Of a stretch of DNA of 64,000 bases, positions 21,892 through 32,595 are shown one piece after another (position 1 is the stretch's first letter; every line of letters begins with the position of its first letter). Made by a program: the position numbers and the translations under genes. The notes beneath the pieces were generated by a model. The model was not told where the DNA came from, searched no databases, and saw only the letters and a list, made by a program, of their open reading frames with translations. Location of the stretch: the NCBI GenBank assembly GCA_000729835.1, contig JFHB01000075.1, forward strand, positions 62,001 through 126,000, read 5' to 3'. The stretch comes from Atkinsonella hypoxylon. Lineage: Eukaryota; Ascomycota; Sordariomycetes; Hypocreales; Clavicipitaceae.

Positions 21892-23420
21892 ACCGCCTTT
21901 TAGAAGGCAAGCAAGATTAAGTGGAAAAGGGTGCAAGGGGTTTGCGATGAACAAGGCTGGGGATATGGCTCGATTCAGTCACAAGAAAGTTATGTAGCTG
22001 CCCGGTGCTGCTGGGAACGATCCACCGGTTACCAGCAGGTCTGGAGTTCAGCTTTACACTGCGATGCTCGACTTGTGGACTTGTGATGCGTAGTGAAGCC
22101 GTCTAACAACGGCCCTGGTAAACCAGACCTCTCTCTCACTGGGACTAGACGCTATCTGTGTGTGTGGAGCCCGACACTCTATCAGCGTCACTGCGGTGCG
22201 GTAGCAGCCGCAGACTAGTGACAGCCGGCTGCAAGTCGTGGAGGAGTATCCGTACCGTAGACAAGATTGGGCCGTTTCGGATGGAGTGGTAGGATTGGAA
22301 GTTGGCAGCGGAACAGGCTGGCCGGCAGATTAGCGAGCCCTCGGCTGTTGGAAGCTCTGTAGCCCTTTCTGATGTCAGCTCTGTGCGATGTGGCTTGGAA
22401 CAAATGTGTGGCACGATATGAGGATCACCTTCGCCAATCTTTGCTGTGTAATGATGATTCGCAAGACAACGTGCAAGTTTCAGTCAAGGTGGCACCCACC
22501 TCCGCCTGGAGCACGGCTCGCAATTGCCCGTTTTGAGGGAAAATAAAATGAATAACAGCAGGGACAAAGCAATCAGCAGCAGGGCCGAAGATGATAAAGC
22601 CGCTGACAGGGGAATGGCGCTGAAACTAAGAATAATTCAACAATACCTAGCTAGGCGGCGATTCCAGAACTAGCTCAAAACTGGACAGTGACGATGCCGT
22701 TCGGACTGGGGAAAGGGCCGTGAAGAATGCTGCGAATTGGACGAGCTGTGAATATCAAATGGGCGACTGGCCAAGATATAAGCTAAGCCAGGAACTAGGA
22801 CGGCACACCAGACGGCACCCGGCACTCTGCGAGATGTTCTGCTAACAGACAGGAGGCTTTTTGGGTTGAGGAGAAGCAGGTAAGTGAAGCGAGGTCTTGG
22901 AAGTTTTTGAGACGAAGACAAAAAGGCAGGCGCGGCGTCACGGTTGCCTTCGTAGTGCGGCAGGATTGAGACTGGCAGGAATCGAACAGTTTAAAAAGGG
23001 TGGCCGTCTGGCCTGACCTGGCCAAGGTACCTAAGGTAGGTACCTACAAGGTGGGTAAATTTAATTTAAAAAAAATAAAAAAAATAAAAAGAGAGAGAGA
23101 TCAACTTTGCGCAAACCATGTCGGAACGGTCGGAACCCTGCGAATCGAGGTCAAACAACAAAAAGCCAAGATTAAAGGTGACAGAAGCTTTCGAAGATCT
23201 CGGAAAATAATAGACAAGGAAAAAAAAAGCTAATACACTGACCCTGGCCGGGACGTGGATGCAGCTCGAGGCTAGGAAACAGAACAGGCGAGGCACTCGC
23301 CAATCAAGCAGCAGTCAACTCACCGGCAGAAGCAAGCACAGACAGGCTTGGGGCTCGGTCCGTGGTCTACATGATGGTCGACATGGTCTACTCCGCATAC
23401 ACCGGCAACCTTGGGCACCT

Positions 23421-23480
23421 AGGTACCTAGGACCTACCTAAGGTACCTAGGACCTACCTAAGGTACCTAGCCTACCTACT
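23421..23480. repeat. 20-bp tandem repeat of AGGTACCTAGGACCTACCTA
   Basis: Two perfect 20-bp units (23421-23440 and 23441-23460) and a partial third. The unit is made of CCTA and AGGTACCT palindromes. Related AGGTACCT words recur at about 23025-23050 and 44930-44943. Confidence 0.85.
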
Positions 23481-23581
23481 TGGCCTGGCCTGCGCATAAT
23501 TTACATATCGTTCCATCAATCGACCCCTCCGGGACGAGACATCCTGAAGCAGCTGGACCGCTGGACCTGGGCCATGGCTAA

Positions 23582-23617
23582 CGGCGAATGGCGAATGGCG
23601 TATGGCGAATGGCAAAT
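23582..23617. repeat. Short tandem repeat (GGCGAAT)n
   Basis: About five imperfect units of GGCGAAT and variants (GGCGTAT, GGCAAAT). Confidence 0.75.
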
Positions 23618-24522
23618 GGTCATGATGGGCACTAACTAACACCACTACTCCGTACGTACTCCCTACGTCTGGTACCATCATCAGGGCTACCACCATGGGG
23701 CACATCATGTGGGGTGGGGGGGCATTGCACCACCACCGCCCTCCCGCAGCCACTGCAACTAGATAGTGGCCATGCAGCCCTTCCCTTCAAGCCGCCCCTT
23801 CGGTTGTCGCTCCGCTTCCCGGGCGGCCCGTCTTCAGGAGCACGGTTGTATTCAAAGTTGCAAACTTGAAACTGGGAAGGGACATGATGCTTCGCTTGGC
23901 CACATCCTGTCGGAGCTTATCAGGTGCCTGAACACCAACGTCAATTCGCAAGCGAGTCGATGATGACTCAATTATGGCATGACTCGAAGCCGATGTCATG
24001 CCCATCTCCCTGGACAATTTTTTTTTTTTTAACAACAGAGCAGGGAAGGTCTGCAGAAGAAGGCCATGCAGCGGCCCTGCAAATGCGCGGGGAGCAATCG
24101 AAAAAAAAAAAAGCGGAGATTGCAGTCTTGTCCACAGTCATGGCTGTACTCCGTACAGATAGGACGTATGTATGTATGTACCTACTTGCCCAGTACCAAG
24201 GAGCATCTTGGTAAGGTATTTCATTGGCTACATCAAGGCCCCTTGCTGTGAGCTTTTTCCCCCGTTTCCCCCGGGGTGAAAAATAGACCACACAACCAGG
24301 CCAAGGCCAGGTGTGCTTTGGCGGCGGGCCACGCGCGGGTCGCGGAAGATGGGGCAGAACGGGCAGGACCCACAAGGTACTGCAGTGGAGGTACTGCAGT
24401 GGAGTTTGGGGCCTGGCGCGCTGCACTGCACGGGCCAGCTGCCCATGGGCTCGACAGCTGCCGCTCGAACCTGCCTGTTTCACATGATCAACTGCGCCTC
24501 ACGAACCGCTTCTGTGACACGC

Positions 24523-24676
24523 TATGCTATGCTATGCTCTGCTATGCTATGCTCTACTATGCTCTGCCATGCTCTGCCATGCTCTGCCATGCTCTGCTAT
24601 GCTCTACTATGCTCTGCTCTACCCTACTATGCTCTGCTATGCTCTGCCCTGCTATGCTCTGCAATGCTCTGCTCTA
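24523..24676. repeat. Pentanucleotide array (CTATG/CTCTG/CCATG)n, about 154 bp
   Basis: About 30 units of the pattern C-(TA, TC, CA or CC)-TG joined end to end. All units share a C....TG frame, which translates in all frames to repetitive Leu/Cys/Ala/Met peptides. Those translations are not genes. Confidence 0.9.
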
Positions 24677-26371
24677 ATACATACTTTGTATCTGCAATTG
24701 GTTATGTTCCTGGCTCTTTACTTGACCATCATGGCTCACCTGACGATCGATCCATAACTACCTGGTAGGACCTCCTGAGCTAAAACCTCGTCTCTCTCAT
24801 ACATAAAGACCACAAAGATATGCCTTTGCAGAGACATGGTCGGCCGCCCAGAGGTCGCAGCCATCTATGCGGCCACCAAAACTAGCCATAGCGTGGCCAG
24901 CACATGGTTGAATGCTGATCATTGTGTCCGCAAGTTTTCCTGCATCAACATGCCAGGCCCGGTCCACGTCCATTACACGACCACTGACTCGCCTTTTTGA
25001 CAAAGTCCGCCGTCCAGCTCGTGGAACCACAAACCAGCCCAAAATATGGTGAAACGGACACAAAGCTGTGACCGTGGCAGAGCCCTTTTTTTTTTTTTTT
25101 TTTTCCTTCACGAACAAAAGCGTGGTGGTTATGTGCAAGCTAGTCCTCTTGCTACCCATCTTGCATAACCGAGATTCAGCAGTCAAGCACCCGCGAGTCG
25201 GCCTTTTGTTGAGAAGGGGGATGTGAATTATACTTTTAATACCATCATCGACGCTCGACCCTATGGCATCTACCCTACCTAGCTAGCATGCCATGCCATC
25301 CCTGCCTGGTAGGCAACTACCATCCCACTCCAAGCCGGACTCTGGGGGACAGACAGTCACAGACTTTTTTGTAATTTCTGATAAAAAGGATAAACATAAG
25401 CATAGACCTCTTCCATGCCATGAACAACTAAGTTGAAGCCGTTCTTGCAATTGGGAATAACAACCCGGCTCGCTCCATGCTACTAGAATCCGGGATGGCG
25501 CGTGATGGCCTGTATAAGGTAAAATGGCAAACCTACGGAGTTGGCCCTGGGTAACTAACCTTCTCCGCTTTAACTATCCCTCGCTGCTACTAGGTAACGT
25601 AACGTAGGCAGTCAACCTACAGTGGAAGGCATCGCGTATTTGCCCACGCCGAGATCAGCTTCATAGTTATCCATCAGCTTTTTCAAGGACACACGGATCA
25701 ATCGCACATGCTGTCAAAGCGACTCTGCACATAAACAAAGAGGCCAACTCTCTTGCTGTGTAGCGCTTGATTGCTCAACGCGTTGAAATTGTCCGTCAAG
25801 ACCTCAAGACCTTGAGACGTTCCGACCTTCCTAATCGGGCTAGCCGAAGTCAAGATATCCCGAGGTGGGCAGGGCAAATAACTGAATGCCTCTCGAACAG
25901 TAGCTCCCAGACTACAAAGTTGATAAGAAAAGGGTCCGGTCTGTGTTGAAGGACAATCTTTGCTTCGTAGCAGACCGCGGGGGACGGAACACTACAGATT
26001 GATGGGGCCCCACCTCGAGTCATTAATCATTCTTATTAAATTTCAATGGGGGTTTTTTTATTTAGTTTTGAATTTTTAGTTCCAAGTTCTTGGCAGGCAG
26101 GTCTTATTAGCAATGATTGGCACGGGCGTCGTGTCGTGTTTGCTCGGCAGTCACCATCTGTCTTGTCTTGTCTCGTCTGCGCTCGACCCCGACAAAGACC
26201 AACAGGTGAATGAAATTGGTTCTTGTCAGCTTGGCCCCCTTTTTCTTTGTGGACGAGGTCACGAAACTAGGTTTTGCTTGTTCTTTGTATGCGGACACAG
26301 CAACGGACGAGGAGATAAGGGGCAAGAGGCACTTGCACTTTGTTCCCGATGAGCATTTTGATTTGCATGAA

Positions 26372-26393
26372 GCTTGCTTGCTTGCTTGCTTGC
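26372..26393. repeat. Microsatellite (GCTT)n
   Basis: About five perfect GCTT units followed 28 bp later by a 15-base C run (26422-26436). Confidence 0.85.
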
Positions 26394-27057
26394 TCGTTCA
26401 GACCTCCCTCCCTTCCGTCCTCCCCCCCCCCCCCCCACAGCCCGTGGCTTGCCAGCTTATGAGAAATGCACGATGTGAAACGAGTTGCTTCTGACACCTT
26501 GTTCGTGAACACGGCCGGCAGACGAGGCCAAGTACAACAATATGCCGCAGCCAGTGGGAAAGCAGGGACGGCAGTAGGAAAAACCACCAAGATAATAACA
26601 TAAAAAAAATAATAAAATACCAAAAAAAAAAAAAGGGCTACCAGACGTCAAGTCAGGCCAAGTATCCCCTCCCATCGCCACCCTCCCTTTCTTTCCCTCT
26701 CGTCTTCTTCCGCCCCGAGTTCTGGCGTTTCTGGCAAACAGGTCGCGCCTCGAGGCTGCCTACCTACCTACCTCCCAGCTCCGGGACCTTTCCACCGAGT
26801 ACCATGTGCGTAAGAATATTTCCGGAGACCAGAATTCTATATTGCCGCTTGGTGATTTTCGCATCTGCCTATTGGGCTACACGTACTCCGTACGTCGCTG
26901 TCCGACTTCAACTCACAAAGGGGCAAATCGACAACAATGTCGCATTCGCCGCACGGTTTTTGTTTTTCGTGCCACCCACACATCCCGGTATCCTTGGAGC
27001 CATTCATGTGTTAACTATCACTGCATCTATGCATGTACTCCGTACTCCGTACATCAT

Positions 27058-27106
27058 GTATATCCATATCCATATCCATATCCATCGAATCGAATCGAAT
27101 CGAATC
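27058..27106. repeat. Compound microsatellite (CATATC)n then (GAATC)n
   Basis: Roughly four ATCCAT/CATATC hexamer units pass directly into four perfect GAATC units. Confidence 0.85.
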
Positions 27107-27257
27107 CTAGTCCTTGCCCGCTTGGCTGGGGGAGGGAACGGAGGGGAGCCTGCCGCCAAACTTTGCTTGCAAGACCACCACCTGGTGATGTTGGTATGAT
27201 TAGTATGTGTATTGATTGGGATGCACCCGGGAACGGCTTTTCGAACCAGGCTGCAAC

Positions 27258-27360
27258 CCTCCATCCATCCATCCATCCCTCCATCCATCCATCCCTCCAT
27301 CCATCCATCCCCCCATCCATCCACCCATCCATCCACCCATCCACCCATCCACCCATCCAT
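27258..27360. repeat. (CCAT)n microsatellite with CCCT/CCCC/CCAC interruptions, about 100 bp
   Basis: About 25 tetranucleotide units, mostly CCAT. The plus-strand reading is repetitive His-Pro-Ser-Ile and the minus-strand reading Trp-Met-Asp-Gly; both are artefacts of the repeat. Confidence 0.9.
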
Positions 27361-28475
27361 CAAACAAGACACAGGACCATGCCTATGCCTATGCCTGCTC
27401 CCTCGATGGTAAGTTAGTTAGTCAACTACCTGCGCTGCAATCTTGTTGGAAACCCCACAATGCATCGCAATCGGTCATGTCTCGTCTCGAACCGCAATCC
27501 ATCTCCCCCAAGCCTGAGCTCCACCTGTCAGCAAAAGGGATCCCCTGTTAATTCCGCCATTGGCTTGTCCGAGGGGTTCCAGAAAGAGAAAGAGGGTTTG
27601 CTAGGGCAGATCAATTACTTTACTTCTTGCTTCCAACACACGTATTCAGTTCCTTCCATCTTGGCCTAGCCTGAATTCACATGACTGCAACGTGAGCCGC
27701 CTCGTACGATCGATCGTCCCCTAGCACTTGCCTCTGCTCACCGGCTTTGTTTGTTTGGGTGTCCGCCCGTTAAGAAGAAATTGGCGGCCAAGATAAATGG
27801 CCCCGGACTGGGTCACGACTGGGTCTCGACTGGGTCACGACTGGGACGCGCATCATCGGCTTTCAGAATGTTTGCTGCTCGTACCCTGGCAACCTCCGTG
27901 GACAATGGAACCACCTGTTGCACCATTCGGCCTTCCGCTACGCTACGGCTTGCCTCTTCTTCCGACTCTCAGGCGTCTACTAACTATTATTGGGACCCAT
28001 TTCATATCTTTGCCTAGGTGATTTTATGCAACGTGCAAAGACACACCACAGCCAACTGCTCTTAATACATCAAATGATTCATTTATGCACGAGGTCTCGT
28101 CCTAATGTACGTGCTCAACTCTCAGTTCTACTCCATCTCCCTCCTTTAATTTCTCAGCCGTTTCTCGCGTAGCATCCGTCCTCCCCATCTTTATCTTACA
28201 TTGAGCTTATAGACTAGAACGATTCTCCTAGCGTTCATTCATCCATTCGCAGGTGAACCTTTGTAAACAGAGCCTCTCTCCTTCTTTCCGTGCCATCCAG
28301 GTTGACAATCGAAGAGGGATAAGCATATTTCGCACTTCCAAGTCCTTTTCTCAGTGCATTCACAACGCCAATTCGAAACACCGATAGAAACCATGGCCGT
28401 CATCAAGTGACTCAAAGTGGCCATGTGGCCATGTGCGCCACGAACACAACGCGATTTCTCGCAGCATTTCTCAAG

Positions 28476-28931
28476 CTAAGAGAAGCCTTCACGCTCTTGG
28501 AGCTTATTTCTCGGTACCAATCCAGTGGAATTCTTTGACGCCCAATTCGCAGACCGTGGCAAAACACCTGTGCGACTAACAGTGTATGGCATTATACAAA
28601 ACATCCGATGACCCCGAGTCCTTGCCCGCGTTCCAAAAAAGAGTGATAGCGACTTCGCAGCTTCGTATATCAACCCATTGGTTTGTCTAGTGATGACAGA
28701 TGACATTCCCATCACTATGTCGGGGACTATCTGACCGTGTACCGGATTGTAGGCAATGGGCATGTCATGCGTGACGCCAAGTTCTGAGATATTGCAATGC
28801 AAGATCTGCCGAATTCCCATTGCGGAGTGGCTATCAGTCTTCCACTGCCAGCTACAGGTGTCGACATTATAACACGATACGTCCCATGCTGTGTCTCCAG
28901 TTTCGCGGCACGGATAGCTCCACGACTGCAA
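28476..28931 (-). CDS. Unrecognised ORF next to the fold-back element, possibly part of a broken gene
   Basis: 151 codons from a Met at 28931. I recognise no family. The first half has protein-like composition (C-R-E-T-G-D-T-A-W-D-V and Cys/Trp-rich) and the C-terminal third is basic and low in quality. The start lies inside a 54-bp sequence (28899-28952) that recurs within the fold-back element at 29159-29212 and, inverted, in its right arm. In another minus-strand frame that 54-bp sequence reads A-F-N-L-V-A-D-C-S-R-G-A-I-R-A-A-K-L, matching the peptide found in the fold-back spacer. So this ORF may be the 3' part of a gene whose upstream part was disrupted. It may also be non-coding. Confidence 0.3.
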   Translation of the reverse strand: MQSWSYPCRETGDTAWDVSCYNVDTCSWQWKTDSHSAMGIRQILHCNISELGVTHDMPIAYNPVHGQIVPDIVMGMSSVITRQTNGLIYEAAKSLSLFFGTRARTRGHRMFCIMPYTVSRTGVLPRSANWASKNSTGLVPRNKLQEREGFS

Positions 28932-28952
28932 TCCGCGACGAGATTAAACGCG
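28899..28952 (+). repeat. 54-bp direct repeat, outer copy
   Basis: Matches 29159-29212 at 50 of 54 positions. All four differences are transitions, with the inner copy carrying T or A where this copy has C or G, the direction expected of RIP. A third, inverted copy lies in the right arm (about 29375-29428). Confidence 0.8.
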
Positions 28953-28953
28953 C

Positions 28954-29634
28954 ATAGACACTAACACTATACCCAAGATATATAAATTTCTGGGATAAGG
29001 CGAAATACTTACTACTATAATAAGACTGTTTCCTAATCTAAGAGGATTACTAAATTATAAGACTATCTATTCTATTAATAAGCTCCTTATTAGTAATATT
29101 CTCCTTTACTATAGACTACTAGGGGATACTAGTCTTAACAGAGAGAGCCTATATATCTAGTTTCGCGGCATAGATAGCTCCACAACTGCAATCCGCAACG
29201 AGATTAAACGCGTCCTTCGCGGTTCTGTCGCGTTTGTCGTTCGTTGTCAGGCGAATGCTGAAGACGAGATCGAGGTTCAGCTTCACACCTTCACCCGTCT
29301 TGGCGAAGATCAAGCCGAGATCCTTGGGGTCGAACTGACCCTCTTTGTCAATCAGTCCAATTCTCCCGCGAAGGACGCGTTTACTCTCGTCGCGGATTGC
29401 AGTTGTAGAGCTATCTATGCCGCAAAACTAGATATATAGGATCTCTCTATTAAAACTAGTATCCCTTAGCAGTCTACAGTAAAGAAGAATATCGCTAGTA
29501 AGGAGCTTATTAATATAATAGATAGTCTTATAATTTAGTAATCCTCTTAGATTAGGAAACAGTCTTATTATAGCAGTAAGTATTTCGCCTTATCCCGGAA
29601 ATTCATATATCTTAGGTATAGTGTTAGTGTCTAT
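28954..29634. mobile_element. Fold-back (large inverted repeat) element with coding fragment in its loop
   Basis: Left arm 28954-29221 and right arm 29366-29634 are reverse complements over about 268 bp at roughly 90% identity by eye, separated by a 144-bp spacer. The outer 205 bp of each arm is very AT-rich (ATAGACACTAACACTATA at the tips); the inner 60 bp and the spacer are GC-richer and coding in character. On the minus strand the spacer reads on into the left arm without a stop: I-G-L-I-D-K-E-G-Q-F-D, then D-R-T-A-K-D-A-F-N-L-V-A-D-C-S, ending at TAG in the AT-rich part. A 54-bp copy of the inner arm lies just outside the left tip (28899-28952). I saw no transposase and no clear target-site duplication. 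It could be a fold-back/MITE-type transposon that captured gene sequence, or an inverted duplication. Confidence 0.7.
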
Positions 29635-29949
29635 AGGCATAATACACACACCACGCACAATAGGATTCGCTCCTTTCTCGACTGAAATCAGAGGCCGGCA
29701 TGCTTTAAACTTGATAGTCTCGCTGTTCTTATCTACTTCTATCTCGAGTCGCTCCGTTCCAATGCAAACACTAGTAGGTATAGACTTGCCTACATTTACA
29801 TTACACCTCTTGATTATATACTTGTGCAACTGCCTTATCGACTTGTCAATATTCACTGTCGCATTCATTATGCTAACCAGCTCATTTATTCTGCCCATTG
29901 CTTCCACTGATGCAAGATTACACCAGTAGTTAGATGTGTCCACAAACAT
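29590..29949 (-). pseudogene. Unrecognised coding fragment running into the fold-back element
   Basis: 119 codons from Met at 29949. The first about 105 residues have ordinary protein composition (V-E-A-M-G-R-I-N-E-L-V then I-C-I/V-C-I-G-T-E-R-L-E-I-E-V) but match no family I know. At about 29634 the frame enters the right arm of the fold-back repeat and stops shortly after. With the spacer fragment and the ORF at 28476-28931, all on the minus strand, it may be one orphan gene split by the insertion. No start context or intron could be confirmed. Confidence 0.3.
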
Positions 29950-30994
29950 GTACTCCCCTCTATATATCCTGCACAGAAGACGACATAAATGTCTTCGATG
30001 GTGTTGAGGTAGTACACATACTGGCGGGGATTTTAATTATAACACCGGATGCGGTTATATTCAAGTCGAAACTCATAACTCAGCTGTCGGTTGTGTAATG
30101 TGAGGGACGCAGCATACTGCGCGGTCTTACAGTTCGTCGGTGATCAGCTCTATTTCTTGGATCAACTGGCGTATACGTTTTAAAATTGTTGCGTCATGTT
30201 CGATCGTATCACCTACGTTCAATGAGGTCTGCGAACGGACTGAAGAAGTTGGAGTTTCCGCCTCTAAACACAATCGGTTGCTCGCGGTAACTCGGCTTGC
30301 CCAATGGTGACAAGCGAGGTAGATCCAATGCCAAATCCCCAAGACAACTTTTGCGTAACCCCGGTTGAGCTCTGTTACTTCTGACAGAGCAGCAGCCGTG
30401 GCAGGAAAAAACACACATGCTGTTGGGCACGAACAGCGCATGCCATGCACATCGCACCATATCGACAAGTGACAAAACTGCAAACCCGCTGGGTGACAGG
30501 TCTTTCTGTACGTGACATAACCGGCCAAGACGTATTAAATACCAGTTCTCAGATCGAGTGAGAATGGTTTACCGTTGCAACTTTGCAACCAATGGCCACG
30601 CTCGTCATGCTCGCCTTGCTTGTACCACTCACACTCACACTATTGACCCGAGATTGCCCAGCCACTGATGAGGAAAGTCGGGGTACGCAACCTCTACGGA
30701 CTTTGTCTTCGTATGACAGTAATTTGACACCTTCTGCAATTGGACCATTATATCTCTGAAACAGAAACAACGATTCCTTTGCCATTACTTTATTGTCTTG
30801 TCTGTTGGAATAGAATAACATGCTATCGAATTTGTACATCCTTCTGCGGGTAACAACCACAAACGATGAATAACGAGCGCGACGCCGAGACTGCGAAACG
30901 GTTCCATTGTGCGGAAATAACCATGTAGAAATATGTCAAGTAATGCCGTCATGTCGTCAACGTCATTATATCACCTTCATTCCATGCTGCCCCC
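29950..30994. other. Intergenic region, no gene seen
   Basis: Only short frames without recognisable domains. It includes the 3' flank of the minus-strand COP9 subunit gene. Confidence 0.5.
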
Positions 30995-32595
30995 TTAAGC
31001 CCACATCGCAAGCTGACCTCTGCCTTTCTTCGCCCTCGGCTGTCCCGTACCACGGAGCCCGAGGCTTCGCCCCACGGATAGGCCTTGGAGATCCATACCC
31101 TGATCATATGGAGCACTGCCATCATTAGCTCGAAATCCATCGCCGTCTCTGAAAACTGCCGTGAACAGCTCCTGTATCGATTCAGAGAGGCTGCTCATAG
31201 CTTGTATTCGCGATGCATCGGCGTTGGAGGTTATCTCTAGTATTTCGTCCTGTTGATTAATTGTTCCACTGATCTTGCCATCCACAATGAGGAATCCGAG
31301 AATGTCTTGCACTTCAGGAATAGTGACTTTGAGTTGTCTGGCGATCCAAGCTAGCTTCATCCTGGTGTATGGGGCAATGAGCTTGAGAACACCCTTTGTC
31401 CGCATGTTACGAGTGACTTCGTCTATGTTCTCAGCGATGAAAGTATCATCCAGAATGTCTTGGTGAGTTTGCAGGACCTGCTCGTATGCGTGCACATCGT
31501 CTCTCTGGTAGGCATCGACCAGCTCTGTCATGGCTGATATTCTCGGATCGGACTTGTAAGGCTTCGTCTCTTGTGAGTCAAAAGGGTTGATGTTGGATTT
31601 CATCAGCATTGTAGTGAGAAGGAGGTACCTGAGCACCTGAATGCGTTGCAGGGAGCCTGCTTCGTCGTAATTGCGGAAGGATTCGAAAAAGTCACTTTGG
31701 GCCTCCTTCCAGTTCTCCTCGCCCATATGCATCTTTCCGCCACATTCTCTAATGATCCCCATGATGCGAGGATGCGGCACAGCTGATTTGACCTTGAGTG
31801 CCCGTTGATACAAAGCCTTGAGTTGTTTGTTATGCTTCGTTTCGGCCAGCATCTGGATCTCTAACGCGTAGATTTCCAGCGAGTATGTGCCTTTGCTGGG
31901 GTCATCCGTACCGTCTGGGCGTTGACAGGCTTTGTGCAGCTCCCGTAGCTTTTTTGACACAAGGCTGTATTCTTTTCGATCAAGCAAGAGCTTCAAAAGC
32001 TTGATGTTGGTCTTCAGCCACAGCCGTTCATTATTCGTGCTTTGGAAGCTTTGTAATGTGAGCGAGTAGAACTTTTCGAGGCTCTTTGATGCTTCTTGAC
32101 CATTGGCTCCCTTTTCTATGTAATCGAGCATGTTGTTAATTGACTTTTCGGAGTAGTTCCTTGTAACGGCAGACTTGACGTATGTCAAGAGCTCTGCGAA
32201 ATGATCTGTGGCCTGGGTGGGTGGTTTAGCAACCATGAGGTCGGAGCGGATATATAGAGTAGATTGGAGGGTCCTTACTTCGCTGTATTTACCAAGCTTG
32301 AATTCGAGCTTGATTGCTTGCTTCAAGCCCTTGAAACCCCATTCTCCCTTTTCCTGTTCTAATCGAGGAATGCCGAGAAATTCTGCGACGGCATCTTCTG
32401 GGTCGTTCATTTTTATTTGCTTTGCGTTGTAGTATTTGTTCTCAATGTCGACATCTCCCGAGTCATCTTCCTCGTCTTCCTCGTACTCGAAGTCGTACCT
32501 AGAAAGGATCAGATTAGCTGCTGCTTCGTCGGCTATGATCATGGCGCGTACTGCTCCTCATCAGACTCCTGCATGAAGTCTCCGTCGTCCGACAT
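30995..32595 (-). CDS. CSN2: COP9 signalosome complex subunit 2 (two exons)
   Basis: Exons 32595-32552 and 32498-30995 on the minus strand give 515 aa. The 53-nt intron 32499-32551 (GTACGC...TCTAG) lies 44 nt into the gene, and splicing gives the family's acidic start M-S-D-D-G-D-F-M-Q then Y-D-F-E-Y-E-E-D. The body is a helical-repeat array (about residues 60-300) followed by a PCI domain (about 310-430, with the winged-helix segment R-M-K-L-A-W-I-A-R-Q-L). CSN2 scaffolds the COP9 signalosome, which removes Nedd8 from cullin-RING ubiquitin ligases; in filamentous fungi it links development, light response and secondary metabolism. The last 50 residues are a Gly/Arg/Lys-rich tail ending L-A-M-W-A. 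The in-frame ATG inside the intron would give a wrong start that drops the conserved N-terminus. Another ubiquitin-system gene, otubain, lies 9 kb away. Confidence 0.95.

Larger units (their letters stand above)
21892..28475. other. 6.6-kb gene-poor region rich in simple repeats
   Basis: No supported gene on either strand. Long frames in 23.9-24.8 and 26.9-27.5 kb are translations of microsatellites. The start of the region is the otubain promoter. Contents include homopolymers (T19 at 25086-25104, C15 at 26422-26436), several tandem repeats listed separately, and repeated TACTCCGTAC decamers. It might contain the promoter of an unseen non-coding transcript, but nothing in the sequence shows one. 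Confidence 0.5.

Noticed and set aside
24276..24768. Three overlapping plus-strand ORFs of 77-151 codons rich in Leu, Cys, Ala and Met
   Set aside because: They are translations of the pentanucleotide array and have no independent support.
26806..27551. ORFs on both strands rich in His-Pro-Ser-Ile or Trp-Met-Asp-Gly
   Set aside because: Products of the CCAT and CATATC/GAATC microsatellites.
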